Positions 47,688 through 57,324 are shown, numbered from the stretch's first letter. The stretch is 64,000 nt of DNA from Chitinophaga filiformis (GCF_021646545.1 NZ_JAKIRP010000006.1:62001-126000); one strand, 5' to 3'. The notes: generated from the letters alone by a model not told the origin. Program-made: numbers and translations.

Positions 47688-47891
47688 TTAAGCCATGGAA
47701 TCATTGACCATGGTATTAACTCTTTCCTGTGATTTGCGCAGGTGGCGGTTCGCCATTTGGCGGGCGCTATCTGCTGCGGATTCTGCCTTATTCAGGAGAC
47801 CTTTCACACCTCCATTTTTCCGGGTCAGATACACGATCACTCCAGCTGCTGCTGCGCCGACAATAGAAGCGGCTATCATTGCTTTTTTCAT
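47688..47891 (-). CDS. Small YtxH-like membrane protein (67 aa)
   Basis: Residues ~4-23 form a glycine/alanine-rich membrane segment (AMIAASIVGAAAAGVIVYLT), followed by a charged amphipathic helix (KAESAADSARQMANRHLRKS). This layout matches short YtxH-like proteins of Bacteroidota, which are thought to sit at the membrane under stress, although the function is unknown. It is transcribed divergently from the next gene and appears monocistronic. Confidence 0.65.
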   Translation of the reverse strand: MKKAMIAASIVGAAAAGVIVYLTRKNGGVKGLLNKAESAADSARQMANRHLRKSQERVNTMVNDSMA

Positions 47892-47954
47892 AACTCGTTC
47901 ATTTTGGTATGTATAGCTTAATACAAGAGTTATACCAATTGATGCCAGATTTTA

Positions 47955-47962
47955 TATTTTTG
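47955..47962 (+). promoter_or_regulatory. -7 promoter element of the membrane protein gene at 47984
   Basis: TATTTTTG is an exact TAnnTTTG box. It lies inside the longer open frame that begins at 47909, which argues that translation starts downstream at 47984. Confidence 0.5.
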
Positions 47963-47983
47963 CCGGCACAATTAAGACCAAAC

Positions 47984-48385
47984 ATGCCCGAAACCACACC
48001 TGTTTACAGTATCCCGTTGAAATACCGGAAAATGGAAAATCTGCATATCGTTTTCTGGCTGCTGAAAGACATAGGCTGGTGCCTCATCTGGAAGCCACTG
48101 GGCATTGCAATGATCTTCCCGACGCTGATAATTGCTATTGTGATAGCTTACCGCACACGACAATTTATGTCGGAGTTATGCCACAACCTGGCTATTGCCG
48201 TGTGGATCACCGCCAACTCTTACTGGATGGTCAGTGAATTCCTGCATTTTGATGCGGAGATCATTACCGGTTCGATCACCTACAAACATCTGGCACTGAT
48301 ACCATTCTTAACGGGTGTGTTGATACTGGGATATTATTACGCCTGGTACAAACCAAGACATCCGGAAGAACAGGAGACGATGTAA
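47984..48385 (+). CDS. Hypothetical integral membrane protein (133 aa)
   Basis: No family recognised. The ATG at 47984 (MPETTPVYSI) is preferred over an in-frame ATG at 47909 because a TAnnTTTG promoter box lies between them. Three hydrophobic segments are visible: around WCLIWKPLGIAMIFPTLIIAIVIAY, the NLAIAVWITANSYWMVSEFL stretch, and HLALIPFLTGVLILGYYYAWY near the C-terminus. The ends are polar. It converges on the SusD gene, whose stop is only 6 bp away, so there is no room for an independent terminator. Confidence 0.6.
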   Translation: MPETTPVYSIPLKYRKMENLHIVFWLLKDIGWCLIWKPLGIAMIFPTLIIAIVIAYRTRQFMSELCHNLAIAVWITANSYWMVSEFLHFDAEIITGSITYKHLALIPFLTGVLILGYYYAWYKPRHPEEQETM

Positions 48386-48391
48386 TGGGCA

Positions 48392-49927
48392 TCAATAGTC
48401 CCACCATACGTGCTGTAACCAATCGTCTGTTCCTCCCATTCTGTCCAGCGCCTGCTGGTAATGGACCGTATTGCTGAATGCTTCCGTGGCAGGATAGAAT
48501 AAGCGCCTGGGAGGAATACCGTCTGTCTGAGATTCATTGCCCAGATCTGTAATCGGTTTCAGTACCGGGAAGCCACTGCGGCGCTGGTTCGCATATGCTT
48601 CAAACCCATTGGGAAAGAGCGCCACCCATTTCTGCATATTGATCTGTTCAATCTCCTTCCCCGGCGTCAGCCTGTGCGCTCGCACAAATGCGGCAGCTGT
48701 GTCGTCAGGGATATAGCTTATTTCTGGATATAACTTCAGCTGTTCTATGGCAGCGCCGATCCCTGTCTGATACCAGGTATTAGCATCGTCAGGAATCCAG
48801 CCCCTGGCGGCCGCCTCTGCCTGCAGAAATGCTACTTCGGCATATCCCATGTGCAGGAAGGGGGCCTGCAGCTGATAAAAGGGTTGGTTCAGCACGCAGT
48901 ACTTATCCGCAGCAGGTACTACCACGCCTCCCGGGCCAACGTAATCTTCCACATCATCCCAATAGTACAATCCTGGCGCCATAGACAGGTATTTGGTAAT
49001 AATTGTAATATCTTTCCCCTTAGCGTCCCTATTGGCGAAAAAAGTAGGCAAACGGGGATCCCTCTCAGCCTTCAGGTACTCCACAAATGTGCTGCATCCC
49101 TTCACCCACTGACGTACATTGTCTTCCAGCAACGCCTGTGCATAACCGTTACCCCGCAGGTCGGGATAAGCGTAGTTGTCATGCAGCATCCGGAAATTAT
49201 CTTCCGCGCTTTGCATCACACCCGCAGCCAATGCGGCTGCCACCTGCTGCCTTGCCGTTACGGCATTCACTTTTGTCAGCCGCATAGCCAGCCGTAGTCT
49301 CAGAGAACCTGCCAGCCGTTTCCATTTGTCCAGATCACCGTTATAAACGATGTCGTTTGAAATACCCTCTTTCGTGGGATCGAACTGCGCCGTGGCGGCT
49401 GCCAGTTCTTTGAAAAAGTCGGCGTAGATATCAGATTGTTTATCGTACTGAGGTGTGTAGATCTTGTTGTAATAAGCCAGTCCTGCCTGCGAGTAAGGAA
49501 TGTCGCCATAAGTATCTGTCAGCAGGGAAAACACATACACCCGCAATATACGGGCAGCCGCCAGGTAGTTGGCAAGGGCGGTATCGTTCTTATGATTTTC
49601 CAACAGGTCAACCAGTTGCTTTAAGCTCTTACCATACAGGTTTTCCCACATGCAGTTGTTATAAAATTCATCACGGATATACTTCCCTCCCCTGCTCATA
49701 TCTTCTGCGCCCGTAAGGTATTGCACCATGGGCTGAAAAATATACAGATTAGGATAGCCCATTTCACGGCCTCCATCCATAAAATAAGCAGCAGCAGTGA
49801 GCTGTTCTCCGGGAGGAATGCTGTCTTTCGTCTTAGGGTCTGTATTGATCTCATCAAACCCGGCAGTACAGGAAGACAGTAATAAGATCAACAGCAGGTT
49901 CCATCTATGTCTTTTCATTGGCATCAC
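48392..49927 (-). CDS. SusD/RagB-like lipoprotein (SusD_2 type)
   Basis: 511 aa. A lipoprotein signal peptide ends in the lipobox SSC (LLLSSCTAGFDEINTDP; the DEINTDP stretch after the Cys is typical of the SusD_2 group). TPR-like helices follow, with DTYGDIPYSQA and 'YLAAARILRVYVFSLLTDTYG' as family markers. SusD proteins cap the SusC TonB-dependent channel on the cell surface and bind its substrate. The gene begins immediately after the SusC stop codon (0 bp gap). ATG 49918 is an equally good start, giving MKRHRWN. The substrate is unknown; no hydrolase is encoded beside it. Confidence 0.92.
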   Translation of the reverse strand: MMPMKRHRWNLLLILLLSSCTAGFDEINTDPKTKDSIPPGEQLTAAAYFMDGGREMGYPNLYIFQPMVQYLTGAEDMSRGGKYIRDEFYNNCMWENLYGKSLKQLVDLLENHKNDTALANYLAAARILRVYVFSLLTDTYGDIPYSQAGLAYYNKIYTPQYDKQSDIYADFFKELAAATAQFDPTKEGISNDIVYNGDLDKWKRLAGSLRLRLAMRLTKVNAVTARQQVAAALAAGVMQSAEDNFRMLHDNYAYPDLRGNGYAQALLEDNVRQWVKGCSTFVEYLKAERDPRLPTFFANRDAKGKDITIITKYLSMAPGLYYWDDVEDYVGPGGVVVPAADKYCVLNQPFYQLQAPFLHMGYAEVAFLQAEAAARGWIPDDANTWYQTGIGAAIEQLKLYPEISYIPDDTAAAFVRAHRLTPGKEIEQINMQKWVALFPNGFEAYANQRRSGFPVLKPITDLGNESQTDGIPPRRLFYPATEAFSNTVHYQQALDRMGGTDDWLQHVWWDY

Positions 49928-52900
49928 TTAAAACTTGACGAAGAGTTTAACTCCATACGACTTTCGCGTTGGCAGGGAGCCGTATTCCAACCCCTGCGCA
50001 GTCGTGTTGTTGTAACTTGATTCAGGATCTATATTAGGTACAGCTTTGTAAAGAGTGAAAGGATTACGCGAGACCAGCGAAATGGTGGCTTCGCGGATCA
50101 CCTTGTTAAATAAAGGCAGATCATAATCAAGATGCAGTTCCCTGAGCTTTACAAAAGTTGCATCGTATACAAATGCCTCAGGAATGCTCTCTCCCACCCT
50201 TTTCCAGTAGGCCTGCGGATTCACATAGGCCGTCACTTCATTGCCGGTGGCTGCCTGTACCCCTTTGATGAGTAATCCGTCTGTAGGTGTCCATTCCTCC
50301 GGCGTCTTGCCCGCGCTGATCCTTTCCTGTTCAGACCGCGCCCATCCTTCCCTTCCTGCCAGCGTACCTTTCTGGTTCCCGTTTGAATAGGCCAGCAGGT
50401 TGGTCATAGAGAAGATATTGCCGCCGTATTTTATGTCCACGAGCACTGTCAAAGTCAGGCGCTTATAAGAGAAACGGTTGGTAACACTACCTGTCCATGC
50501 ATATTGATTACTTCCCAGGCGGCTATCGGTACTTGTATGTTTCGGCAGATTATTTCCATCCAGTACCAGGCGGCCTTTGAAATCACGAAGGAAATGCCTG
50601 CCGGTCAGCATACCATACTCGGCATCCTTCTTCGCCACAACAGAAACACTTCCCCAACGCGCCACTGCTACCGGGTAATAAGGCGACACCAGCGAGTTGA
50701 GCGACTGTATCCTGTTCATGTTGCGTGAGAAGATCAAACCGGCATCCCAGCTGAAATTTTTATGTACCACCGGCATTCCTCCCAATGCTATTTCAACGCC
50801 TTCATTACGGATATTGCCGGAATTGATCACAGCACTGGTATAACCGCTGGTCGTAGATACGGGTGCATTCAGCACCTGGTCTTTCGTCCTGGAATGATAC
50901 CAGGTAACATCCAGGTGTAAACGGTTATCGAAGAATGCCAGGTCCGCACCCGCTTCATAAGCGTAGTTAGCGCCCGGCCGCAGATCAGCGAAGGGTACAT
51001 TATCCACGGCCACACCACCAATAGCATATCCTTTTACAACAGGAATATCAGGATTATAGCCGTAGGTAAGCCGTAGCTGATAAGGTTGTACAGCATCAGT
51101 ACCTGTTTGCGCGATGGATAAACGCAATTTCCCGGCAGACAGCACCTTCCTGTTCCTCATCAGCTCTGTGAACTGGAATGCCGCTGATGCCGAAGGATAG
51201 AAATAAGCGTTATGGTTGCGCGGTAAAGTTGAAGACCAGTCTTTACGCCCCGTCAGGGAAAGGAACAGGAGCCGCCTATAGTCAATATCCAGTGAGCCAT
51301 ATACCGCGTTGATCCTTTTCCGGAGGATCATTTCGTGACGCATACGGGTTGCAAAATTATCAATAGCCCTTTCACCGCGGATATTCATTTCCCTGCCGGT
51401 AGTATTGCGGATCGTTTCCTTGTAGTCCATACGGGTAGTCCCCACATTCAATGTGAACCGGAACTTATTGAACCGGCGGGTATAAGTGAGCAGCAGATCG
51501 CTGTTTATTTCCCAAAATCTTCTGTCTTTAAGGAACATGGCTCCCAGCGGATTTACCGGCGTGGAATAGTTCATCAGCTCACTAAAGAAAAACGCGGAGT
51601 AGTCTGCGCCGGAACGTATGTGCACCGAGAAGCCCGGGCATAGTTTGTATCTCAGGCGGATAAAACCATTGAAACGATCCTGGTCACTATTGTTAGGTTG
51701 CTCATAGATGGCCCAATAAGGATTGACCTGGTAGGTGTTATTGTTCCAGTTGATGTAATTGCCTGTTACCGGGTCTTTGTAATCCTTCAGCCAGTTGAGG
51801 TCAATATTGGGCGCGATGCCGCTCAGCACATAACCGACATTATTAGGATTGTCAGACAATGCCGGCCGGTTCAGCACCTCTTCATCCAGCCAGGCCAAAC
51901 GGGTATCCAGCTCCAGCCGCTTTGTAAGCCGGGTAGTAACCCTGGCAGAGAAGTGATGTCGCTGTAGCCTGCTGGTGGGCATTATATCGTTGTTGCGCGT
52001 ATTGGTATAAGATGCCCGCAGCTGTGTTCTTTCATTCCCGGTAGATACGGCCAGTGTATTGATAAGGGTGAATCCCTGCCGGAAGAACTTTGTAACAGGA
52101 TTCCGGGCTTTCACATAGGGCACTTTCATACCATTCCAGAGCCATACCATACTGTCCGCATTCATTTTAGGTCCCCAGCTGTATTGCGCATCCCAGCGGG
52201 CTGCAGCTGCACTTCCCGGCAGCAGGCCTTCACGGCCGCTACCATAGGTATCCTGAAAATCATACTGACTGTTGAACCTTTCCAATACCGCATTCGACAT
52301 AAACTCCATTTCCAGCCCTTTACGGACACCTTTCTTCGTTGTGATCAATATGACCCCATTTGTAGCCCGGCTGCCGTATAAGGCCGCGGAAGCACCTCCC
52401 TTGAGCACGGAAAGCGTCTCCACATCATCCGGATTAATGATCACCGTACCATCTCCCAGATCATACCCGCCATACTTTTCCGCCTGACCGGGGGAGGTAT
52501 TGTTCACGGGGATACCGTCTATGACAAGCAGTGGCTGATTATTTCCTCCCAGCAGGCGCATGCCCCGCAGGGTCAGTTTGGTAGATCCTGCCGCTCCGCT
52601 GTTCACCGGACTGACATCCAGTCCGGCGATCTTGCCGCTGAGTGTACTCATAGGATGAACATCTCTTACACTGGTCAGTTCCTTTCCTTTAATTTCTGCA
52701 TGCGCATACCCCAGTGAGTATTGTTCCCTGTTGATACCGAGGGCAGTCACCACGACGGTGTTCATCTGCATGATACGGGTAGCAGACAGTGTATCCAGTG
52801 CCGGAGCAGTTACTTTCTTAAACCGGATAATGATCTGATGGCCGATGGTCCGGATCTCATATTGAGCGGAGGGAAAAACGAATTCAAGTGCAGCCTGTAT

Positions 52901-53131
52901 AGAGATCTGTGTTTCATGCATCGTAACGGGTGCATGGCCATTGATAATCTCATTGGGATAAGCAAAGGACACGCCGGTCTGTTCGCCTATCCATTTCAGG
53001 AAAGCGGAAACAGGCATCTTCTTCACCCGGATATTCAGATGCTGCTGCAGTAGTGGAGACTCTTGTGCCGTACCGGTCAGGACTGCACACAATAAGAGGG
53101 TTAAAATACCTAAAGTGGCCAGGACCTTCAT
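49928..53131 (-). CDS. SusC/RagA-type TonB-dependent receptor with N-terminal STN domain
   Basis: 1067 aa. After a signal peptide (MKVLATLGILTLLLCAVLTG) comes a secretin/TonB short N-terminal domain (residues ~30-105: MPVSAFLKWIGEQTGVSFAY), then the TonB box region, the plug (SGKIAGLDVSPVNSGAAGS, LVIDGIPVNN, VLKGGASAALYGSRATNGVI) and a large beta barrel ending in an aromatic residue (VKLFVKF). The STN domain contacts a FecR-type anti-sigma factor, and one is encoded 18 bp upstream with its sigma factor. The receptor therefore senses its substrate and switches on its own operon. The usual CarboxypepD_reg-like domain of SusC proteins is absent. Confidence 0.94.
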   Translation of the reverse strand: MKVLATLGILTLLLCAVLTGTAQESPLLQQHLNIRVKKMPVSAFLKWIGEQTGVSFAYPNEIINGHAPVTMHETQISIQAALEFVFPSAQYEIRTIGHQIIIRFKKVTAPALDTLSATRIMQMNTVVVTALGINREQYSLGYAHAEIKGKELTSVRDVHPMSTLSGKIAGLDVSPVNSGAAGSTKLTLRGMRLLGGNNQPLLVIDGIPVNNTSPGQAEKYGGYDLGDGTVIINPDDVETLSVLKGGASAALYGSRATNGVILITTKKGVRKGLEMEFMSNAVLERFNSQYDFQDTYGSGREGLLPGSAAAARWDAQYSWGPKMNADSMVWLWNGMKVPYVKARNPVTKFFRQGFTLINTLAVSTGNERTQLRASYTNTRNNDIMPTSRLQRHHFSARVTTRLTKRLELDTRLAWLDEEVLNRPALSDNPNNVGYVLSGIAPNIDLNWLKDYKDPVTGNYINWNNNTYQVNPYWAIYEQPNNSDQDRFNGFIRLRYKLCPGFSVHIRSGADYSAFFFSELMNYSTPVNPLGAMFLKDRRFWEINSDLLLTYTRRFNKFRFTLNVGTTRMDYKETIRNTTGREMNIRGERAIDNFATRMRHEMILRKRINAVYGSLDIDYRRLLFLSLTGRKDWSSTLPRNHNAYFYPSASAAFQFTELMRNRKVLSAGKLRLSIAQTGTDAVQPYQLRLTYGYNPDIPVVKGYAIGGVAVDNVPFADLRPGANYAYEAGADLAFFDNRLHLDVTWYHSRTKDQVLNAPVSTTSGYTSAVINSGNIRNEGVEIALGGMPVVHKNFSWDAGLIFSRNMNRIQSLNSLVSPYYPVAVARWGSVSVVAKKDAEYGMLTGRHFLRDFKGRLVLDGNNLPKHTSTDSRLGSNQYAWTGSVTNRFSYKRLTLTVLVDIKYGGNIFSMTNLLAYSNGNQKGTLAGREGWARSEQERISAGKTPEEWTPTDGLLIKGVQAATGNEVTAYVNPQAYWKRVGESIPEAFVYDATFVKLRELHLDYDLPLFNKVIREATISLVSRNPFTLYKAVPNIDPESSYNNTTAQGLEYGSLPTRKSYGVKLFVKF

Positions 53132-53149
53132 AAGGGTAATGGAGCTCAG

Positions 53150-54064
53150 TTATTGATCCAGGACAGCGGCAAATATTGCCAGGGCTTCGTCCTGAGGTGT
53201 ATTATGCAGGCGTAAGGTAATTCGTTTATGCCGCAAATTTTCAATAACTTTTATTTCTGATATATGATAGTGGGCAGCTAATACCCTTGCTACATTTTCT
53301 GCTTCTTCATTCTCGAACACCAGTTCGTTTGTGGCCCAGGCACACTGATTACTATAGTTACCCATGGGATGTCTTATCTCATCATCATTCCGGCTGACAG
53401 TTGCCAGGTTGCCGCTGCCACTGCGCAGTACCAGCTTCTTTCCGCCGCTGTGCAGGCTGATGCTGCCTTCAAAAACAATGACCTCTGTAGAAGTGCTGTC
53501 TATACGTATATCGAACGCTGTTCCGAGTACTTTTACGGTAGATCTGTCTGCTACAACAAGGAACTGCCGTTGCGGATCTTTCACCACATCAAAGTAGGCT
53601 TCTCCCTGCAGTAATTTTACTTCACGCTCTTTGAACAACTTCCTGTAAGCCAGTGAAGTACCTGCTTTCATACGTATCGTGGAGCCATCAGGGAGGGTAA
53701 GACTATCTATACCGGAAGTCGGCGTAGCATAAGTGATCCAGGCATTACGGGAGCTTTGCCACCACCAGCCGCCGGCAGCCAACAACAGCAGGATCACAGC
53801 TGCGGCAACGATCCTCCAGGGGAACATACGTTTCACTCTGGCGGCTGGTGCCATCTGCTGCGACAATTCCCGCCACCCTTCCTGTACATTAAAGGGCATA
53901 GGAGGAACATCTGCGGCAGCTTCCCAAAGCTGCTTCAGTTCTGCATATAACTGGCGGTTCTCTTCCGAGTCCTGCAGCCATTTGTTCAATGCAGCCTGTT
54001 TGTCCCTGTTACCGGGGTCCGTCAGACAATCTATGATGAACCCGGTTATGTCGTTGTTGTTCAT
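53150..54064 (-). CDS. FecR-family anti-sigma factor
   Basis: 304 aa. The cytoplasmic N-terminal part (~1-80) has the helical sigma-binding pattern (LQDSEENRQLYAELKQLWEAA). One membrane helix lies at ~84-103 (IVAAAVILLLLAAGGWWW). The periplasmic FecR domain follows (SLTLPDGSTIRMKAGTSLAY, 'GEAYFDVVKDPQRQFLVVA', 'VLGTAFDIRI') and a C-terminal STN-like fold (VARVLAAHYHIS...). It should hold the sigma factor inactive until the SusC receptor signals. It lies between the sigma gene (44 bp upstream) and the SusC gene (18 bp downstream). Confidence 0.93.
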   Translation of the reverse strand: MNNNDITGFIIDCLTDPGNRDKQAALNKWLQDSEENRQLYAELKQLWEAAADVPPMPFNVQEGWRELSQQMAPAARVKRMFPWRIVAAAVILLLLAAGGWWWQSSRNAWITYATPTSGIDSLTLPDGSTIRMKAGTSLAYRKLFKEREVKLLQGEAYFDVVKDPQRQFLVVADRSTVKVLGTAFDIRIDSTSTEVIVFEGSISLHSGGKKLVLRSGSGNLATVSRNDDEIRHPMGNYSNQCAWATNELVFENEEAENVARVLAAHYHISEIKVIENLRHKRITLRLHNTPQDEALAIFAAVLDQ

Positions 54065-54108
54065 TTCTTTATAGTATTACGACAATTCAGCACCCCGATA
54101 CTTTGATG

Positions 54109-54672
54109 CTACTGCAATTTTTTTCCGTCCAATAAGTGAGTGCGCAGATATTTCAGGGCTACCGCCAGCTGAAAATACACTGTGTTGACAGTAATACCCA
54201 GCCGTTCTGCTATCTCAGCCGGTTCCAGTCCCTCAAAGCGGCTGAGCAGAAAAATCTCCCGGCAGCGTGGGGCCAGCCCCTGTGCCAGGCGCACGATTTC
54301 CTTCTGTAACAGTAAATGGTCTGTGATATCATGCAATGATGCATCGTCGGCCTGCCATTGCAGCACCTCTTCGCTTACATTTCTCGAACGCCGTTTTAAC
54401 TCATTGATACTTCTGTTTGTTACGGAACGATACAGGTAGTGGCGCACATTCCCGGTGATCTCAATCTGTTGTCCCTTTTCCCATAAGTGTGCGAACAGAC
54501 TTTGCACAACCTCTTTAGCCAGGTCATTATCCGCCACCCAGCGATAAGCTAACAGGAACAATTCCTCACTGTATGCTATGTAAATTTTCTGGAAGACACC
54601 GGCATTACGGCTACGGAGGGCCTCAGTAGCTTCTTCAGCAGAGATATGGTATCCGTCTTGCGTCATCATCAA
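54109..54672 (-). CDS. ECF RNA polymerase sigma factor (FecI/RpoE type)
   Basis: 187 aa. Region 2 lies at residues ~20-85 (YSEELFLLAYRWVADNDLAKEVVQSLFAHLW) and region 4 at ~120-180 with its HTH (FEGLEPAEIAERLGITVNTVYFQ). It is the first gene of a sigma-FecR-SusC-SusD transcription unit and should direct RNA polymerase to that operon's promoter. The first codons are ATG ATG, so either could start translation. A possible TACTTTG box lies ~10 bp upstream on the minus strand. Confidence 0.93.
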   Translation of the reverse strand: MMMTQDGYHISAEEATEALRSRNAGVFQKIYIAYSEELFLLAYRWVADNDLAKEVVQSLFAHLWEKGQQIEITGNVRHYLYRSVTNRSINELKRRSRNVSEEVLQWQADDASLHDITDHLLLQKEIVRLAQGLAPRCREIFLLSRFEGLEPAEIAERLGITVNTVYFQLAVALKYLRTHLLDGKKLQ

Positions 54673-54797
54673 TTTGAATGCCGCACAAAGTATTATTTTT
54701 TTTAAATATCGAAGAGAAATTTCGGGGTTAACTGTTAAAAATACATCATCGCAAAAAAAGATGGTGCAACGCTGAAATGACAGGGTGATAAGTGCTG

Positions 54798-55631
54798 CTA
54801 ACTATTCAGGCGGCCTGTTTCTTCATAATTGTCTTTCAATCCTACGCCGGATAACTGCAGCCTCATGGCCTCCTGCAGCAAATAACAGATCTTGCCGGCA
54901 GCAACTGCATATTGTAGTCCCTCCTGTCGGATATTGGAAATACAATTTCGTGATTCATCTGTGTTTCCTACCCGCGGATTGAATGTGAGATAAGCCCCCA
55001 TACTGTCTGCCGCACTCAGTCCTGGACGTTCGCCTATCAACACCAGGGTCATTTTCGCCTTTAACAGCTCACCTATCTCATCGCCTATAGCAACCCTCCC
55101 CTGCTCTGCCAAACAAATGGGACCTGTTGATATACCTGCCGCTTTCAGCATGGGCAATAACTGCGTTAATAACGGTAAAGTATGTATATTCATGGCCGTC
55201 GCGGAGAGGCCATCGGCGATAATAATTGCTACATCTTTCTGCAATAATGCAACCGGTAATGTGCGCAGGGTTTTGATACTCTCTGCATCCAGCCTCCTGC
55301 CTTTATCAGGCCGTTGCAGGTATTCCTGCCTGTCGGCCGCACTGCTGTGCAGCAACAATGTACCGGTATGAAAAGGCTGCAGCTGCTCCATTAACAGTGT
55401 AATGTCCAGCCTTGAATAAACAGCATCCCGCGCATGTGCATGCGCCAGCTTAAAAGACAATACTTCCCTTAAAGGGATGGCAGTGCCTGTTCGTCCTAAT
55501 GCAATACGCGCTGCGGTAAAAGCCTTTAACGAAGACCAGGGATCTTCCTGTATCAGATGCTGGTGCTGTAATTCCTTATTCATCCTGTGTAATAAATTCA
55601 ATCTGTTATGCTGTTCTCTGGTATGGTGCAT
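54798..55631 (-). CDS. eutC: Ethanolamine ammonia-lyase small (light) subunit
   Basis: 277 aa (E. coli EutC ~295). Family blocks are present: 'DPWSSLKAFTAARIALGRTGTAIP' near the start, 'IIADGLSATAMNIH' and 'LIGERPGLSAADSMGAYLTFNPRVGNTD' in the C-terminal half. EutC with EutB forms the adenosylcobalamin-dependent lyase that splits ethanolamine into acetaldehyde and ammonia, with B12 bound at the subunit interface. It lies 56 bp after eutB in the same orientation. No aldehyde or alcohol dehydrogenase or microcompartment shell gene lies in the window, so acetaldehyde must be handled by enzymes encoded elsewhere. Confidence 0.95.
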   Translation of the reverse strand: MHHTREQHNRLNLLHRMNKELQHQHLIQEDPWSSLKAFTAARIALGRTGTAIPLREVLSFKLAHAHARDAVYSRLDITLLMEQLQPFHTGTLLLHSSAADRQEYLQRPDKGRRLDAESIKTLRTLPVALLQKDVAIIIADGLSATAMNIHTLPLLTQLLPMLKAAGISTGPICLAEQGRVAIGDEIGELLKAKMTLVLIGERPGLSAADSMGAYLTFNPRVGNTDESRNCISNIRQEGLQYAVAAGKICYLLQEAMRLQLSGVGLKDNYEETGRLNS

Positions 55632-55687
55632 TCAGCCTTGTTTGGCAAAGTAATAACATGTCAGTATCCAGACTTAATAAATGCATT

Positions 55688-57064
55688 TCATCCTGCACTG
55701 TAACCTAACAACTGATGCATCTTTCCTACCTGCTGCAACTGGCCTTTGTTGTCCATGATACCCTGCCGTTGCAGCCAGGCTTCAAATTCTGGCGCTGCCT
55801 TCAACCCTAAAACCTTACGCGCATAAAGCGCATCATGAAAGGAAGTGGACTGATAATTCAGCATGATATCGTCTGCTCCCGGTACGCCCATAATGAAATT
55901 ACAACCGGCAACGCCTAGCAGCGTGAGCAGGTTGTCCATATCATCCTGATCGGCTTCTGCATGATTCGTATAGCAGATATCCACGCCCATGGGTAATCCC
56001 AGCAGCTTACCACAGCAATGATCTTCCAGCGCTGCACGGATGATCTGTTTACCATCAAAGAGGTATTCAGGACCGATAAACCCAACGACGGTATTTACCA
56101 GTAAAGGAGAGAACTTACGGGCCACCGCATAAGACCGCACCTCGCAGGTCTGCTGATCTACACCTTCATGTGCGTTGGCGGATAAAGCACTTCCCTGCCC
56201 TGTTTCAAAATACATCACATTGTTGCCAATAGTACCTCTCTTTAATGACAGCGCTGCTTCATATGCCTCCTCGAGTAAGCCCAGGTGAATACCGAAACTA
56301 CTGTTCGTCTTCTCCGTACCACCGATGGACTGGAAGACCAGATCGACAGGTGCCCGGTGAATGATCTCCATTGCAGTAGTGACATGACATAAAATGCAGG
56401 ACTGCGTAGGAATATCAAACTGTGTACGTAGCTGGTCCAACATGTGCAATAATTGCACAACTGCCTGGGGACTATCCGTAGCCGGATTGATACCGATCAC
56501 GGCATCTCCGCTGCCATACAACAAACCATCTATGATACTGGCAGCAATACCTTTAGGATCATCGGTGTTATGATTGGGTTGCAGTCGTACGGATAAATGC
56601 CCTTTCAGTCCTATGGTATTGCGAAAGCGGGTAACTACTTCACACTTTTGCGCCACACTGATGAGGTCCTGGTTGCGCATCAGCTTTGAGACCGCTGCTA
56701 CCATCTCGGGTGTAAGGCCCGGCGATAAGCGTTGCAATGTTTGTGTATCTGCATCATCACTTAACAGCCAGTCGCGCAACTCTCCTACCGTAAAATGACT
56801 CACAGGAGCGAAAGCCGTTTGATCATGCGTATCTATGATCAGGCGGGTGATCTCATCTTTTTCGTAAGGAATAATAGCTTCCTGCAGGAATGTTTTTAAA
56901 GGCACATCTGCGAGGGTCATTTGCGCGGCAACACGTTCTTCATAACTGTCGGCCGCCAGTCCGGCCAGGGCGTCGCCTGAGCGGAAGGGCGTAGCCTTCG
57001 CGAGTAAAGTGCGGAGGTCACCGAAGGTGTATGTTTTATGTTGTATGGTGTGCTGATATGACAT
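55688..57064 (-). CDS. eutB: Ethanolamine ammonia-lyase large (heavy) subunit
   Basis: 458 aa (E. coli EutB ~453). Characteristic stretches: 'TFGDLRTLLAKATPFRSGDALAGLAADSYEERVAAQ' at the N-terminus, 'SVRLQPNHNTDDPKGIAASI', 'GDAVIGINPATDSP', and 'FQSIGGTEKTNSSFGIHL'. It forms the TIM-barrel active site of the B12-dependent lyase. A permease gene lies 260 bp upstream in the same orientation, separated by a GC-rich repeat element. Use of ethanolamine as a nitrogen or carbon source from phospholipids is the expected role. Confidence 0.96.
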   Translation of the reverse strand: MSYQHTIQHKTYTFGDLRTLLAKATPFRSGDALAGLAADSYEERVAAQMTLADVPLKTFLQEAIIPYEKDEITRLIIDTHDQTAFAPVSHFTVGELRDWLLSDDADTQTLQRLSPGLTPEMVAAVSKLMRNQDLISVAQKCEVVTRFRNTIGLKGHLSVRLQPNHNTDDPKGIAASIIDGLLYGSGDAVIGINPATDSPQAVVQLLHMLDQLRTQFDIPTQSCILCHVTTAMEIIHRAPVDLVFQSIGGTEKTNSSFGIHLGLLEEAYEAALSLKRGTIGNNVMYFETGQGSALSANAHEGVDQQTCEVRSYAVARKFSPLLVNTVVGFIGPEYLFDGKQIIRAALEDHCCGKLLGLPMGVDICYTNHAEADQDDMDNLLTLLGVAGCNFIMGVPGADDIMLNYQSTSFHDALYARKVLGLKAAPEFEAWLQRQGIMDNKGQLQQVGKMHQLLGYSAG

Positions 57065-57164
57065 GAATGTTGTGATAATTGATTAAACATCTTCCGTGGA
57101 TATTCCACCGGATACAAACACGTTCGCGGGTTTTGCCCGTGATCCGCGGGCCATTAACGTTCCC

Positions 57165-57281
57165 GGGGTTGTCGTCCCGTCCGGGTTATCGTCCTGTCCG
57201 GGGTTACACCTAACGCGGGATTGCACCCAACCCGCCGGGGTTTCAACCCGGGATTGCACCCAACCCGGGGTTGAAACCCCG
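57165..57281. repeat. GC-rich REP-like repeat between eutB and the permease gene
   Basis: A compact block of repeated CCGGGGTT/AACCCCGG-type units. A 19-bp direct repeat (CGGGATTGCACCCAACCCG) occurs at 57216-57234 and 57249-57267. A perfect 13-bp inverted repeat (GGGGTTTCAACCC, 57237-57249; partner 57268-57280) flanks the second copy. No gene. It resembles the repetitive extragenic palindromes scattered through genomes of this group; it could act as a transcription attenuator within the eut unit. Confidence 0.65.
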
Positions 57282-57324
57282 CGCTACAAACACTGGACTC
57301 CCAACGGAGTCCTATTGTGTTTTG

